Positions 5,996 through 14,895 of a DNA stretch of 32,835 bases are shown in pieces. Location of the stretch: assembly GCA_024743075.1 (NCBI GenBank), contig JANSXG010000018.1:1-32835 (forward strand). Reading direction: 5' to 3'. Both the position numbers and the translations under genes were made by a program. The notes under the pieces are model-generated. The model was given only the letters and a program-made list of their open reading frames with translations, ran no database searches and had not been told where the DNA came from. The first letter of the stretch is position 1. Each line of letters starts with the position of its first letter. Source of the stretch: a bacterium (GTDB taxonomy: Bacteria; Planctomycetota; Phycisphaerae; Phycisphaerales; UBA1924).

Positions 5996-7957
5996 TTAGT
6001 CGTGGTGATGTGTTGTGTCCCAACGCAGGCGGCGGCCGGTCTGCTCGACAGACCAGACGCGGGATCGGGGCTTGTCGGCTTCGATGTCGATCTCGAAGAG
6101 GACGCGGCTGTCGCCGGTCGATCGCAGATCGAAACGCAGTTCGTCTGATTCATTGATGCTGAGCGATCCCCTGTACACCGTCCCATCGCTCGACAGGACG
6201 ATCGCGTGCAGCGTGCCCGCGACGGGGTGGCGGTAGAGAAACGCTTCGAGGATCGCGGCTGGTTCTTGTCCTTCGGCCTGTGTGCTGATCCGCGCACGGA
6301 TCACATGCACATAGGGGATCCATTCGACTTGGGTCCGGATGCGAACGGCTTCTCCGCTCGGTGACTCGATTGTCGAGCGCCAGGCGCGACCCGCGAGCGG
6401 CGTGAACGCCGCGAACTCACCGGACGGCTTCGCGTCGGCTTCGGCGACCGCGGGCAACGGGGTGAGGTCATCCGAACGCACGCGCTTCCACTCGGCGAGC
6501 GTGGCGAACCCGCTCCCCGAGTTCTCGAGCAGGGTGTCGATGTAATGCGCGTTCTCGGTGAACGACCACTTGAGGGCCATCTTCCGATGAGCCGCGTTGC
6601 CCGTCGGGCTCGCGGACTGGTGCAGGTCGAAGACGCCTTCGGCGGTGTCGCCGTCGAACGAGATGGTGCCCTCGCTCAATCCTCGCCCGATGCCCGGGAT
6701 ATCGCGGTGCATGCCAAGCAGTTCGATGCGGTTTTGCTGCGGGTCGTGGAAATACACCGAGAGGACGCGCCAGGGGGCGCCTTCGTTGTCGGTGCCGTAG
6801 GTCTGGCTGATGATCGATCGCTTGCCCGGCCCCCACTGCCACCGATCGAACTGGCTCCAGCCGCTCTCGGACCCGAGCTGCCATTCGCCATCGACCAGGC
6901 GCTCGAACGCGGCCAGTGGGCTTTCGTGCGTGCGCTTCATCTCCGGCCACGGGCCGTCTTTGGTGATGTTGATGAGTGCGCCGTTGTCGAAGCGGTAGAG
7001 GCCTCCGGAGCAGCCGAGCCAGAGGCGGTTGTCGCGATCGAGGAAGATGCTCTGGACGTGGCTGCGGCTGAGGCCGCTGGTGTGCGTGTAGGTGGTGAAG
7101 GACTTGCCGTCGTAGCGGACGAGTCCGGTGCCGAGGACGGAAATCCAAAGATCGCCGGCGGCGCCTTCGGCGAAGGTCCAGACCCAGCCGTCGGCGACAG
7201 CGTCATCGGCGGTGTAGGCGTGGAAGGTCGTGCCGTCGTAGCGGGTGAGGCCGGTGGTGGCGCCGAACCAGGTGTCGCCGCGGCGGTCGCGGTAGATGCT
7301 GCGGATGTTGTTGCCGGCGAGACCGTCGGCGGTGGTGTAGGTGGTGAAGGATTGGCCGTCGTACTTGCGGAGGCCTTCGCCGTCGGTGGAGAACCAGAGG
7401 TGGCCTTCGGGGTCTTCGTAGATGGCCCAGACGAGCGTCGGGGCGAAGCGGGGCTGGGGGTTCTCGACGGTGGCGCGTGGGATGTCGAAGGGGACGAAGC
7501 GGGTGCCATCGAAGCGGACGACGCCCTGCATGGTGCCGACCCAGACGGTGTCGGTGCTGTCGATGAAGATGGACCAGCCGTCGGTGTCGCGCAGGCCGTG
7601 GGCGTCGGTGTAGTTGGTGAAGGTGCCGCCGGAGTAGCGGGTGACGCCGGCGTCGGTGACGAACCAGAGGGAGCCGGCGCTGTCCTCAACGATGCCTCGC
7701 ACCGCAGCGCCGGCGAAGCCCTGCTCGGCGCTGAAGTAGTCGAGGGACGTGCCGTCGTAGCGGGCGACGCCGTCGCCGTTGGTGCCGAACCAGTAACTCC
7801 CCTCGCGGTCCTGAAAGACCTCGCGGATGTACGCGCTGATCTGCTGATCGGCGAGGTTGAGAGAGCGCTCGTCAAGGGCCTGGATTGCGTCGGAGGCGGG
7901 GACGGCGACGAGGAGGAGCGTGAGGAGCCCGGGCACGAAAACGAGGGTTCGGAGCAT
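5996..7957 (-). CDS. Exported seven-bladed propeller protein fused to two lipocalin-like beta domains
   Basis: This 653-residue protein starts with a signal peptide (LRTLVFVPGLLTLLLVAVPA). Seven repeats follow (about residues 40-345), each ending like LWFxTxxGVxRYDG, the signature of the two-component-regulator (Reg_prop) propeller. Instead of a sensor kinase or Y_Y_Y domain, the rest carries two similar beta-rich units. One is about 365-505 (FERLVDGEWQL, ISQTYG, a SVYFHDPQ strand, closing with LEWKRV-type residues). The other is about 525-650 (FTPLAGRAWRS, closing WSVEQTGRRLRW). These resemble DUF1579/nitrobindin-like barrels by strand pattern only. The start at 7957 keeps the signal peptide intact and drops a longer reading of the frame to 8053. 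The protein is probably periplasmic or on the surface; its ligand is unknown. Confidence 0.72.
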   Translation of the reverse strand: MLRTLVFVPGLLTLLLVAVPASDAIQALDERSLNLADQQISAYIREVFQDREGSYWFGTNGDGVARYDGTSLDYFSAEQGFAGAAVRGIVEDSAGSLWFVTDAGVTRYSGGTFTNYTDAHGLRDTDGWSIFIDSTDTVWVGTMQGVVRFDGTRFVPFDIPRATVENPQPRFAPTLVWAIYEDPEGHLWFSTDGEGLRKYDGQSFTTYTTADGLAGNNIRSIYRDRRGDTWFGATTGLTRYDGTTFHAYTADDAVADGWVWTFAEGAAGDLWISVLGTGLVRYDGKSFTTYTHTSGLSRSHVQSIFLDRDNRLWLGCSGGLYRFDNGALINITKDGPWPEMKRTHESPLAAFERLVDGEWQLGSESGWSQFDRWQWGPGKRSIISQTYGTDNEGAPWRVLSVYFHDPQQNRIELLGMHRDIPGIGRGLSEGTISFDGDTAEGVFDLHQSASPTGNAAHRKMALKWSFTENAHYIDTLLENSGSGFATLAEWKRVRSDDLTPLPAVAEADAKPSGEFAAFTPLAGRAWRSTIESPSGEAVRIRTQVEWIPYVHVIRARISTQAEGQEPAAILEAFLYRHPVAGTLHAIVLSSDGTVYRGSLSINESDELRFDLRSTGDSRVLFEIDIEADKPRSRVWSVEQTGRRLRWDTTHHHD

Positions 7958-8007
7958 GGGTGGGGATACCGGCTCGCCGGGGAGCGGATGCCCACGGGGG
8001 ACGGAGC

Positions 8008-8032
8008 CATGCTCAAGCAAAGCTTGAGCATG
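8008..8032. repeat. Perfect 11-bp inverted repeat, REP-like
   Basis: CATGCTCAAGC and GCTTGAGCATG flank a 3-nt loop (AAA) in the 92-bp gap between the FKBP-like gene and the propeller gene. There is no T-tract, so it is not a typical intrinsic terminator. Its AT-richer composition differs from the surrounding genes. It may be a dispersed palindromic element of the REP type or an mRNA-stabilising hairpin; only one copy is present in this window. Confidence 0.55.
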
Positions 8033-8049
8033 CCACACCGGAACGGGGT

Positions 8050-8589
8050 TCAATCGATGGAGACGAGTTCGACGGCGAAGATGAGGTCGGTGGAGGGGGG
8101 GATTTCGCCTCGTCCGTTTTCGCCGTAGCCGAGTCGCCAGGGGATCTGGGCGCGTCGGATTTCGCCGGGGCGCATGCTTTCGATGGTGTGGGCGAAGCCG
8201 CGGGGCAGGTCGGGGTTGTTGAGGGAGAAGGAGAAGTCGCGTTTGCGCTGTTCGGTGGAGTCGTAGATCTCGACGCCGGCGGCGCCGCGATCGAGTCCGG
8301 CGGCGAAGCGGATGGTGACGGTGTCTTCAAGCGTGGCGGCGGGCGTTTCGGGGTCGGTCGGCGGGCGGAGGGTGACGAAGGTGATCGCCGCGGACTCGCC
8401 CTCGGTGATCTCGACGGTGCGCGTGGACCGCACGAGGTCGTCCGGCGGGGTGGCGCTCGCGCGGGTTTCGATGGAGAAGGGGACCGAGGACGGTGAAGGA
8501 TCAGACTCGTCGGGGTTGTCCCTGCAGGCGGGGACAGCCGCGAGCAGGAGGGAAACGAGTGCGAGGGCAAGTGTGCGTCGGCGGATCAT
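8050..8589 (-). CDS. FKBP-type peptidyl-prolyl isomerase-like lipoprotein
   Basis: This 179-residue protein has a lipoprotein signal: basic MIRRR, hydrophobic ALALVSLLLAAVP, then a lipobox-like Cys at residue 22 (AVPAC). The C-terminal half (about 90-179) has the FKBP layout: VTIRFAAGL, then FSFSLNNPDLPRGF, HTIESMRPGEIRRAQIPW, LGYGENGRGEIPPSTDLIF and a final VELVSI. These correspond to the family's flap and core (canonical forms are MRVGEKRRLTIP and YGxxGxxxxIPPNATLVFDVEL). It likely catalyses proline isomerisation or acts as a chaperone at the membrane. The ATG has TACTAT 6 nt upstream and no Shine-Dalgarno, so it may be leaderless despite lying 21 bp after the PQQ/TPR gene. Confidence 0.8.
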   Translation of the reverse strand: MIRRRTLALALVSLLLAAVPACRDNPDESDPSPSSVPFSIETRASATPPDDLVRSTRTVEITEGESAAITFVTLRPPTDPETPAATLEDTVTIRFAAGLDRGAAGVEIYDSTEQRKRDFSFSLNNPDLPRGFAHTIESMRPGEIRRAQIPWRLGYGENGRGEIPPSTDLIFAVELVSID

Positions 8590-8595
8590 CGCCGA

Positions 8596-8601
8596 ATAGT
8601 A
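8596..8601 (-). promoter_or_regulatory. TAnnnT -10 box of the FKBP-like gene
   Basis: TACTAT on the minus strand is preceded by CGCG and followed by 6 nt (tcggcg) and the ATG at 8589. The box lies in the 21-bp gap after the PQQ/TPR gene. It predicts a leaderless transcript separate from read-through. Confidence 0.5.
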
Positions 8602-8610
8602 CGCGCGGGA

Positions 8611-11600
8611 TCAGCCGGGCGGGAGCGCCTCGAGCGGGCGGACCTGCGGCGGCTGCGGCGCGTCGTCCGGTTCGTCGTCTTCACCGGCCCGCCCGGGCTT
8701 CACATCGCTGGGGATGATGGGCCGGATGGTGGCGGGGTCGAGGCGCGGCTTGCGGTCTGGGTTCTGGGGCGCGGGCGCGCTCAGGATGATGCTGTTGCGA
8801 TAGGCCGAGACGATGATCATGTCGTCGAGCAGCGAGACGGTGGCGGGGTCGCCCTGGAGTTCGATGCCGGCTTCGGCGACGGCCTTGCCGTCGGGCAGGT
8901 CAAAGACGGTGAGTCGGTACCGGTAGAAGTTCTCATCAACGGGGATGCCGTCGCGGGTGATGTGCACGAAGTGCTCTGCGCCGAAGGCCGCGGGAATGAC
9001 CATGGCCTCTTCGGCGGAGACATCGGCTCCGACGGTTTCGCCCTGGGAATCAAGGATGACCACCCCGCGCTCGGTGACGACGGCGAAGTTCTTTGCGAGA
9101 TCGGTGACCTCGATGCGCCCGAAGCCGCGATCGAGACGGCCTCGGACATCGAGCGGGTCGTTTCCGACGATGCCGTTGGCGGGGTCGATCATCCAGAGCA
9201 GGTTGTCCGCGCCGCGGACGATGAACTTGCCGGCCATCGGCAGGCCGGTGCGGCTGGAGGAGAGGAACTGGGCTTCGTTGCGCCAGCGGACCATGCCGCG
9301 ATGGGCGTCGAGGGAGACGATGCCGTCTTCGAGGCCAAGGATGGCTTCGGCTTCCGGCGTGACACGCACCCAGCGGATGGCGACGGGCTCTTCGCGGGTG
9401 TGGAGCGTGCGTCCGGTGCGCGCTTCGAGGACGTGAACGACAGCGTCGCGGTCTTCCGGGCGGTGGTTGACGTCGAACCACTGGTTCTCGCGGAGGTTTG
9501 ACCCGGCGACGACGATGAGGCCGGCGCTCGCATCGATGTCGTGGACGATGTCCATGAGCTCGGTGCGGGTCCAGAGGGTGCGCCCGTCGGAGAGATCGAT
9601 GGCGAGCGCTCGCCCGCTGCGTTCGAAGAGGGTCATCATCGAACCGTCGAAGTTGTAGGTGATCTCGTTCATGCGGACGCGTGAGCGCAGCGGCGTCTGC
9701 ACGCTGGGTATGCGCGAAATCTCGGGCTGGGGCATGGCTTCGTCGCCGAACTGAGCGCGGAAGGGCTGGGACTCCCAGAGGATCTCGCCGGTGTCGAGGT
9801 CGCGTGCGCGGATGAGGTGGTCGATGTTCTCGGCGCGGTCGACGATGGTGGCGAGGATGAGTCGGTCGCCGTCGATGCGCAGCGGCAGTTCGTCGCGAAC
9901 ATCGCCCCAGAGCTGAGTGAGCGAGACGCCGTCTTCGGACTGTGCGAACACGCCGATGCGCGAGTCGGTGCGGCGCATCACAATCCGATCGGCACGGACC
10001 TCTCGTCCGGGCGATTCGAGTCTGGCGGCGACCCAGCCCTCAAGCGTCGAGCCGGGCGTGATCTTCTCGCCGATGACGGGGCGACGCTCGCGTCGCTGGG
10101 CGAGGGTGACGGCGAACTCGCGCACACCTTCGGTGTCGAGCTGATTGCCGTCGATGGCGATCGCGAGCGGGATGCCCTGATCGGCGGCGCGCCGGATGCG
10201 CTGGACGGCGGAGTTCACGCGCCCCTGCTCGAGCATCATGGCGACGACGCGCGAGTAGACGGCGGCGACCCGCGGGTCGTCGGCCGGCCAGATGATCTCG
10301 GCGGCGGTGGCCGCTTCCTCAAGGGCGAAGACCGCGAGGGGGATGCGCTGGCTCGCGAGGTAGGACTCGCCGGCGCGGGTCCAGAGCTCGGGGGTCTGTT
10401 CGGCGAGCGGGAAGCGTCGGGCGACGGACTCGAAGTCGTCGGGGCCGGGGTCGTCGGGGAGTTCACGGACGGCGCGCTCGGCCTCGGCGTCGTAGAGGGC
10501 GTAGACCTCGCGCCCCGCGCCGGCGATGAGCCGGCGCATCCGGCGCGTCGCTTCCACTCCGGCGGGGACACCGGTGCGTTCGAGTTCGACGGTAGCGCTC
10601 GCGAGCTCTTCGGACTCGAGCGTGCGCTGGTACATGTCGATGGCTTCACCGATCTGGCCGGAAGTCTCGTAGTAGTCGCCGGCGGCCATCATGTAGGCGA
10701 CGCGCTCGGTGGGTCGTGACGCGGTCAGCGAGAGGCGGTTGATGAGTTCGGCGCGGGTTTCGTCGGTGAGTCGCGTCATCACCGCCCGCTCGGCGCGTTG
10801 CGGGTTGATCATCTCGAGGATGACGTGAAACAGGCGGGTGCGTGCACCGTCGTTGTCCTCCGAGAGCGGATCGGCGCCGAGGGCGCGGAGGGCGTGATCC
10901 ACGGCGGGGAGTATCGCGTCGCCCTGATCGGCCTGATAGGAGAGCTCGGCGAAGGTGATGGCGGGGTCCGGGTCGGTCGGGTCTTCTTCCATCGCCTGGC
11001 TGAGGTAACGCTCGGCGACGGACCAGAGGGAGTAGCTGTGGACGGAGCGATCATCGGCAACGACGAGTTGGCCGTCGACGGCGGCGATCTGGCCGGGCCG
11101 CTCGAGACGGATCTCGTTGGGGGCGTAGCCGTCCGGCTGCCCGTTTCTGGCCGCGGCATAGGCCTCGGCGACATCAACGACGATGACGCCGCTGTCGGTG
11201 GGAACGATGAGTCTGTCTCCGGCGGCGACGACACGCCCGCGGATGCCGCGGGGGTTCGAAGAGAAAACGTTCACGGGACGGGCTTGCGATTCGTCCTCGA
11301 AGCGTTCATCGCTCTCGGTGGCCCGGTAGATGTCGGCGTCGTACGGGCGCGCAAAGATCTCGTTCTCCGACACACCGACAATGTGCTCATCGGTGGCCAG
11401 AAGGTACGCGGGGGTTCCCCAAAGGGAGGCCGGCGTCGACTGGAGGGTCCGGCCGGTCATGGCGTCGAGGGCGTAGACGCGGTTGCCGCCCGGCGCGACG
11501 GTGAAGACCGCGCCGGCGTGGAGCACCGGGCGGTTGTTCATCCATGGTGACGCGGCGAGCCCGCCGTACATGCCGCCGGTGTCGAAGCGCCGGATCCAGC

Positions 11601-13107
11601 GTGTGCGCCCGGTGACGGTTTCGATGGCGGTGGTGACCCCGACGGTATCGGTGCGATAGACGAGGCCGTTGCCTGGAACGCCGGCGTCAACCGCGGGAAC
11701 GTTCCAGCCGTAGGGCTGGACGCCGATGGACGCGGCGGGTCGCGTCCAGAGGAGTTCGCCGGTACCCAGATCGAGGCCGAACACGACCGTTGAAATGACA
11801 CGCTGCTCGCGCGAGTGGCGCACGGCGTTGAGCACGATGACGCCCTGATCAATGGACGGGCGTCCGCGGATGGCGGAGGTAGCGAGTTCGGCGACGCCGA
11901 GCTGAGCGAGCGAGGTGCCCCAAAGCTGCTGGCCGGTGCGTGCGTCGAGCGCGATGACGTAGCGTTCGGGTGCGCTGCGTCCGCTCATCGAGAGGCCGGT
12001 GACGGCAATGACGGTGTCGTCGACGACCTGCACGCTGGAGAGGTCATCGACGCCGTAGGCGGTGCCCATGGCTTCGGAGACGATGGGGGCGTCGACCCGG
12101 ACACGCCAGTTGAGCTTCAAGGTGAAGCGGTTCCAGGAGGAGATGGTGACCGAATCGTTCACGATGACCGAATCACGGTAGATGGTTGGGACCGCGTGGA
12201 GGATGAGCGCGTCCGGGGGCAGGCGTCGACTGGCGTTGCGCGAACTCAGGTTGCTGAGCAGGTCGTTGGGCTCGCCGAGTCGGTCGCTGGCGAGTGGTCG
12301 CGAGAGCATGCCTTCGAGGGCACCGGCGGGCGCGGTATCGAAGGCGCTGCGCGTTAACGCCTCTGCGGGTGCGGTCACGGGCTGCGTGGAAGGCGGATCG
12401 ACGCCGAGCGCGGACGCCCACGAAGCGATCGCCGATTCGGCGCGCCGGATAAGCGCGCGGTCCGCGGGTTTGTCGCCGAAGTAGCGTGCGCTGAGCGCGA
12501 GCAGTTGCAACGCCGCGTGGGCGCGGTCATCGGCTCGATCTGGGTGGCGGTCGAGTTGGAGGAGCGTGAGGGCCGCGCTCTGAAACTGCGCATCCTCAAT
12601 CTGACGCTGGGCGAGGCGCAGCGCAGCGTCGCAGCCGGCGGTGGTCAGCAGGTAGAGGCGTTCGACGCGCTTCAGGTCACCGGTTCTCAGCAACGCTTCG
12701 GCCTGCGCGTTCTGAAGCGTGCGATATCGCTCGAGCTTGTCCGGGTCGTCCAGGAGCAACCGATGGATGCGCTCGCGGACACTGATGAAAATGTCGGACT
12801 GGTCGGACTCGGTCACCGAGCCGGAGAACTCGTTGAGCGCTCGCTGCAGGACCGCGATGGCTTCGCTGACGTTCCCGACGGAGGCGAGTTCCTGCGCTCG
12901 GGACATAGCGGTCTCGGCGCTCGGCGCATCGTCCACATAAATGGGCGTCTCGACCTGACCGAAAGCGGGCTGCGGCGCGAGCCCGAGAACCGCACCGAGG
13001 AGCAGCATCGGGACGGCCCGATAGAAACCCCTCGCGGGGCGATGCAACAGACCGACGGCCTGATTCGTATAGGTCTGTTGGCGTGCCGACTCGCGTCGCT
13101 CGGGCAT
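8611..13107 (-). CDS. Very large exported PQQ-type beta-propeller and TPR protein
   Basis: This 1498-residue protein has a signal segment near residues 30-50 (AVPMLLLGAVLGLAPQPAFG). A helical TPR-like stretch follows (about 60-235, e.g. SVGNVSEAIAVLQRALNEF). Then comes a first PQQ-like propeller (about 270-710) with repeats such as VIALDARTGQQLW, LDLGTGELLWTRP and YALDAMTGRTLQS. A second TPR-like helical region spans about 730-1010 (SGQIGEAIDMYQRTLESEE). A second propeller (about 1050-1450) has DLDTGEILWES, AIDLSDGRTLWTR and SLDAHRGMVRW. The C-terminus is Pro/Asp-rich. The start at 13107 is chosen for its GGAG Shine-Dalgarno and intact signal peptide. PQQ-like repeats here probably serve as scaffolds (as in BamB); no redox cofactor site or enzyme domain is seen. 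It likely forms an operon with the FKBP-like gene. Confidence 0.8.
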   Translation of the reverse strand: MPERRESARQQTYTNQAVGLLHRPARGFYRAVPMLLLGAVLGLAPQPAFGQVETPIYVDDAPSAETAMSRAQELASVGNVSEAIAVLQRALNEFSGSVTESDQSDIFISVRERIHRLLLDDPDKLERYRTLQNAQAEALLRTGDLKRVERLYLLTTAGCDAALRLAQRQIEDAQFQSAALTLLQLDRHPDRADDRAHAALQLLALSARYFGDKPADRALIRRAESAIASWASALGVDPPSTQPVTAPAEALTRSAFDTAPAGALEGMLSRPLASDRLGEPNDLLSNLSSRNASRRLPPDALILHAVPTIYRDSVIVNDSVTISSWNRFTLKLNWRVRVDAPIVSEAMGTAYGVDDLSSVQVVDDTVIAVTGLSMSGRSAPERYVIALDARTGQQLWGTSLAQLGVAELATSAIRGRPSIDQGVIVLNAVRHSREQRVISTVVFGLDLGTGELLWTRPAASIGVQPYGWNVPAVDAGVPGNGLVYRTDTVGVTTAIETVTGRTRWIRRFDTGGMYGGLAASPWMNNRPVLHAGAVFTVAPGGNRVYALDAMTGRTLQSTPASLWGTPAYLLATDEHIVGVSENEIFARPYDADIYRATESDERFEDESQARPVNVFSSNPRGIRGRVVAAGDRLIVPTDSGVIVVDVAEAYAAARNGQPDGYAPNEIRLERPGQIAAVDGQLVVADDRSVHSYSLWSVAERYLSQAMEEDPTDPDPAITFAELSYQADQGDAILPAVDHALRALGADPLSEDNDGARTRLFHVILEMINPQRAERAVMTRLTDETRAELINRLSLTASRPTERVAYMMAAGDYYETSGQIGEAIDMYQRTLESEELASATVELERTGVPAGVEATRRMRRLIAGAGREVYALYDAEAERAVRELPDDPGPDDFESVARRFPLAEQTPELWTRAGESYLASQRIPLAVFALEEAATAAEIIWPADDPRVAAVYSRVVAMMLEQGRVNSAVQRIRRAADQGIPLAIAIDGNQLDTEGVREFAVTLAQRRERRPVIGEKITPGSTLEGWVAARLESPGREVRADRIVMRRTDSRIGVFAQSEDGVSLTQLWGDVRDELPLRIDGDRLILATIVDRAENIDHLIRARDLDTGEILWESQPFRAQFGDEAMPQPEISRIPSVQTPLRSRVRMNEITYNFDGSMMTLFERSGRALAIDLSDGRTLWTRTELMDIVHDIDASAGLIVVAGSNLRENQWFDVNHRPEDRDAVVHVLEARTGRTLHTREEPVAIRWVRVTPEAEAILGLEDGIVSLDAHRGMVRWRNEAQFLSSSRTGLPMAGKFIVRGADNLLWMIDPANGIVGNDPLDVRGRLDRGFGRIEVTDLAKNFAVVTERGVVILDSQGETVGADVSAEEAMVIPAAFGAEHFVHITRDGIPVDENFYRYRLTVFDLPDGKAVAEAGIELQGDPATVSLLDDMIIVSAYRNSIILSAPAPQNPDRKPRLDPATIRPIIPSDVKPGRAGEDDEPDDAPQPPQVRPLEALPPG

Positions 13108-13237
13108 ATGCGGTTCTCCGTGTCTGTTTTGTATGTCGGCGATCCGGGCCCGGCGGCTGATTCGGCCTCTGAAATCGGCCGATACGACGGATTGTCCACC
13201 CGGCCGGGCGAGATTCCCGCCGCGTCGAGGAACGAGC

Positions 13238-13729
13238 ATGAGCACGATCCCCGCCAGCCTGACGATCGACGACCTCGCCTCGCGGTCGCTGCCGGTCCGG
13301 CTCGCCCGGAAATTTGACTGCCCGGCGCTGCGTTCGCGGGCACGCCGGATCAATCTCGTGTTGCTGGCGGTGATACTCATGGGCCTTGCCGACCTTGCTT
13401 ATACGCTCACATACATGCGCGGTTCGGGCATGGTCGAGGCAAACCCGATCGCGCGGAAGATGGTCGAGATCGGCTCGGCCCAGCAACTCGTGATGTACAA
13501 GCTCCTGACCCTGGCGGTCTGCTGCGGGGCGATCTACTTCTGCCGCCGCACAAGGCAGGCCGAGTTCGGAGCCTGGATCTGCTGCCTCGTGATGTTTGGG
13601 CTCACCCTCCATTGGGTGAACTACAACGAGTCGGTGCAGGAGATGACCAACGAATTCGCGATCATGGCCGAACTCGCGCGGATGCCCGAGAGCGCATCGA
13701 TCGCTTCGCAGTTTGTGATCATCGACTGA
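13238..13729 (+). CDS. Small membrane protein, DUF5658-like
   Basis: This 163-residue protein has three hydrophobic segments, about residues 36-58 (LVLLAVILMGLADLAYTL), 84-101 and 110-126. The feature D-x-x-Y-T-x-x-Y-x-x-G-x-x-x-E-x-NP in the first loop, followed by a Lys in the next helix (MYKLLTLAV), is the pattern of DUF5658. The function of that family is unknown. The ATG at 13238 follows a GAGGAACGAGC Shine-Dalgarno, which rules out a longer reading from 13133. It diverges from the PQQ/TPR gene across 130 bp, and its 3' end overlaps the convergent pdxA gene by 11 bp. Confidence 0.68.
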   Translation: MSTIPASLTIDDLASRSLPVRLARKFDCPALRSRARRINLVLLAVILMGLADLAYTLTYMRGSGMVEANPIARKMVEIGSAQQLVMYKLLTLAVCCGAIYFCRRTRQAEFGAWICCLVMFGLTLHWVNYNESVQEMTNEFAIMAELARMPESASIASQFVIID

Positions 13730-14774
13730 TCATCTCGCTCGACGCCAGGCGCACGGCGAGGCGCAGCGATTCCTTCATCGAGCCGCAGTCGGCGAGGTTC
13801 TTGCCGGCGATGTCGAAAGCGGTGCCGTGGTCGGGGCTCGTGCGCCAGACCGGAAGGCCGGTGGTCACGTTCACGGCGGAATCGAAGGCGAGCAGTTTGA
13901 CGGGGATCAGGCCCTGGTCGTGATACATCGCCACGACCATGTCGTATCGCCCCTTGATCGCGGCGTTAAAAACCGTATCGCCGGGAAAGGGGCCCTCGAC
14001 GGTGATGCCGTTGCGCAGGGCGTGGGCGATGGCCGGGGCGATGATGCGCTTCTCTTCATCGCCGAGCAGGCCCTCTTCGCCGGCGTGCGGGTTGAGCCCG
14101 GCGACGGCGATGCGCGGGCGCTCGATACCGAGAGCCCGGCAGGCCTCGGCGCCGAGGTCGATCGTGTCGTGAACGCGCCCGATGGTCAGGTCGTTCACGA
14201 CTCGCGTGAGCGGGACATGGGCGGTGACGAGGATCACACGCAGTTTCGGAGCGACAAACATCATGCGACTGCGGGTGGCGCCGAACCGTTCAGCAAGCAG
14301 TTCGGTGTGACCGGGCCAGCGGCTGTGCCCGGCGAGGACCCAGGCGTGCTTGCTGATGGGAGCCGTGACCACGGCGTCGGCCTTCGGGTGGGCGGGCAGT
14401 TCGCCTCTGGCCCCCGAGATGGCATCGTCTACAAATCGGAAGGAGAGAGCGCCGGAGGCCTTGGTGGCTTTGCGCTCGCCGTCGGACCAGCCGAGGCGTG
14501 AGGCGGTCTCATCGTGGTCGATGAGCACGACATCGTGCGAGCCGGCGGTCTCGAGCAGCGGCGAACCCGCCCGGACTCTCCACCAAAATGGGGGAATACC
14601 AGCGTCGTCGGCGGCGGTGTGCATGGGGGCGGAGAGGCCGTGGACGATGAAGCGGGCCGACTGGCGGAGTTCGGCGTCGGCGAGGGCTTTCACGAGGACC
14701 TCGGGCCCGATGCCACCGGGGTCGCCCATGGAGACGGCGATGGTCGGTCGCGGGTTCGGAGCGGGCGCGGGCAT
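13719..14774 (-). CDS. pdxA: 4-hydroxythreonine-4-phosphate dehydrogenase
   Basis: This 351-residue enzyme oxidises 4-phosphooxy-threonine in the DXP-dependent route to pyridoxal phosphate (vitamin B6). Family motifs are clear: SMGDPGGIGPEV near the N-terminus, the metal-binding His in GHTELLAERF, the second in VTAHVPLTR, GLNPHAGEEGLLGDEE, and the third metal ligand in MYHDQGLIPVKLLAF, followed by GLPVWRTSPDHGTAFDIAG. Length is close to the usual 330 residues. The start at 14774 is preferred over a longer frame to 14897 because the catalytic fold begins right after it and because TACAGT lies 7 nt upstream with no Shine-Dalgarno. It is isolated from other B6 genes. Confidence 0.95.
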   Translation of the reverse strand: MPAPAPNPRPTIAVSMGDPGGIGPEVLVKALADAELRQSARFIVHGLSAPMHTAADDAGIPPFWWRVRAGSPLLETAGSHDVVLIDHDETASRLGWSDGERKATKASGALSFRFVDDAISGARGELPAHPKADAVVTAPISKHAWVLAGHSRWPGHTELLAERFGATRSRMMFVAPKLRVILVTAHVPLTRVVNDLTIGRVHDTIDLGAEACRALGIERPRIAVAGLNPHAGEEGLLGDEEKRIIAPAIAHALRNGITVEGPFPGDTVFNAAIKGRYDMVVAMYHDQGLIPVKLLAFDSAVNVTTGLPVWRTSPDHGTAFDIAGKNLADCGSMKESLRLAVRLASSEMISR

Positions 14775-14781
14775 AGCGGCA

Positions 14782-14787
14782 ACTGTA
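14782..14787 (-). promoter_or_regulatory. TAnnnT -10 box of pdxA
   Basis: GCGTACAGT on the minus strand contains TACAGT, followed by 7 nt (tgccgct) and the pdxA ATG at 14774. There is no Shine-Dalgarno, which predicts a leaderless mRNA. Confidence 0.55.
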
Positions 14788-14895
14788 CGCGCCGGAGCGG
14801 GTTTGCGACTATCTGCGGGCGAATTCGTGAAACCGGGCCGGGCAATTTCCCAAGCAGGGTCCGGGGCGTCGATCGAGATGCCTCGGGAGGAGCAC

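Noticed and set aside
6545-8128. A 527-codon open frame on the + strand opposite the propeller gene
   Set aside because: Its product is low-complexity Val/Gly/Glu/Ala sequence that mirrors the propeller repeats on the other strand; no motif or start signal.
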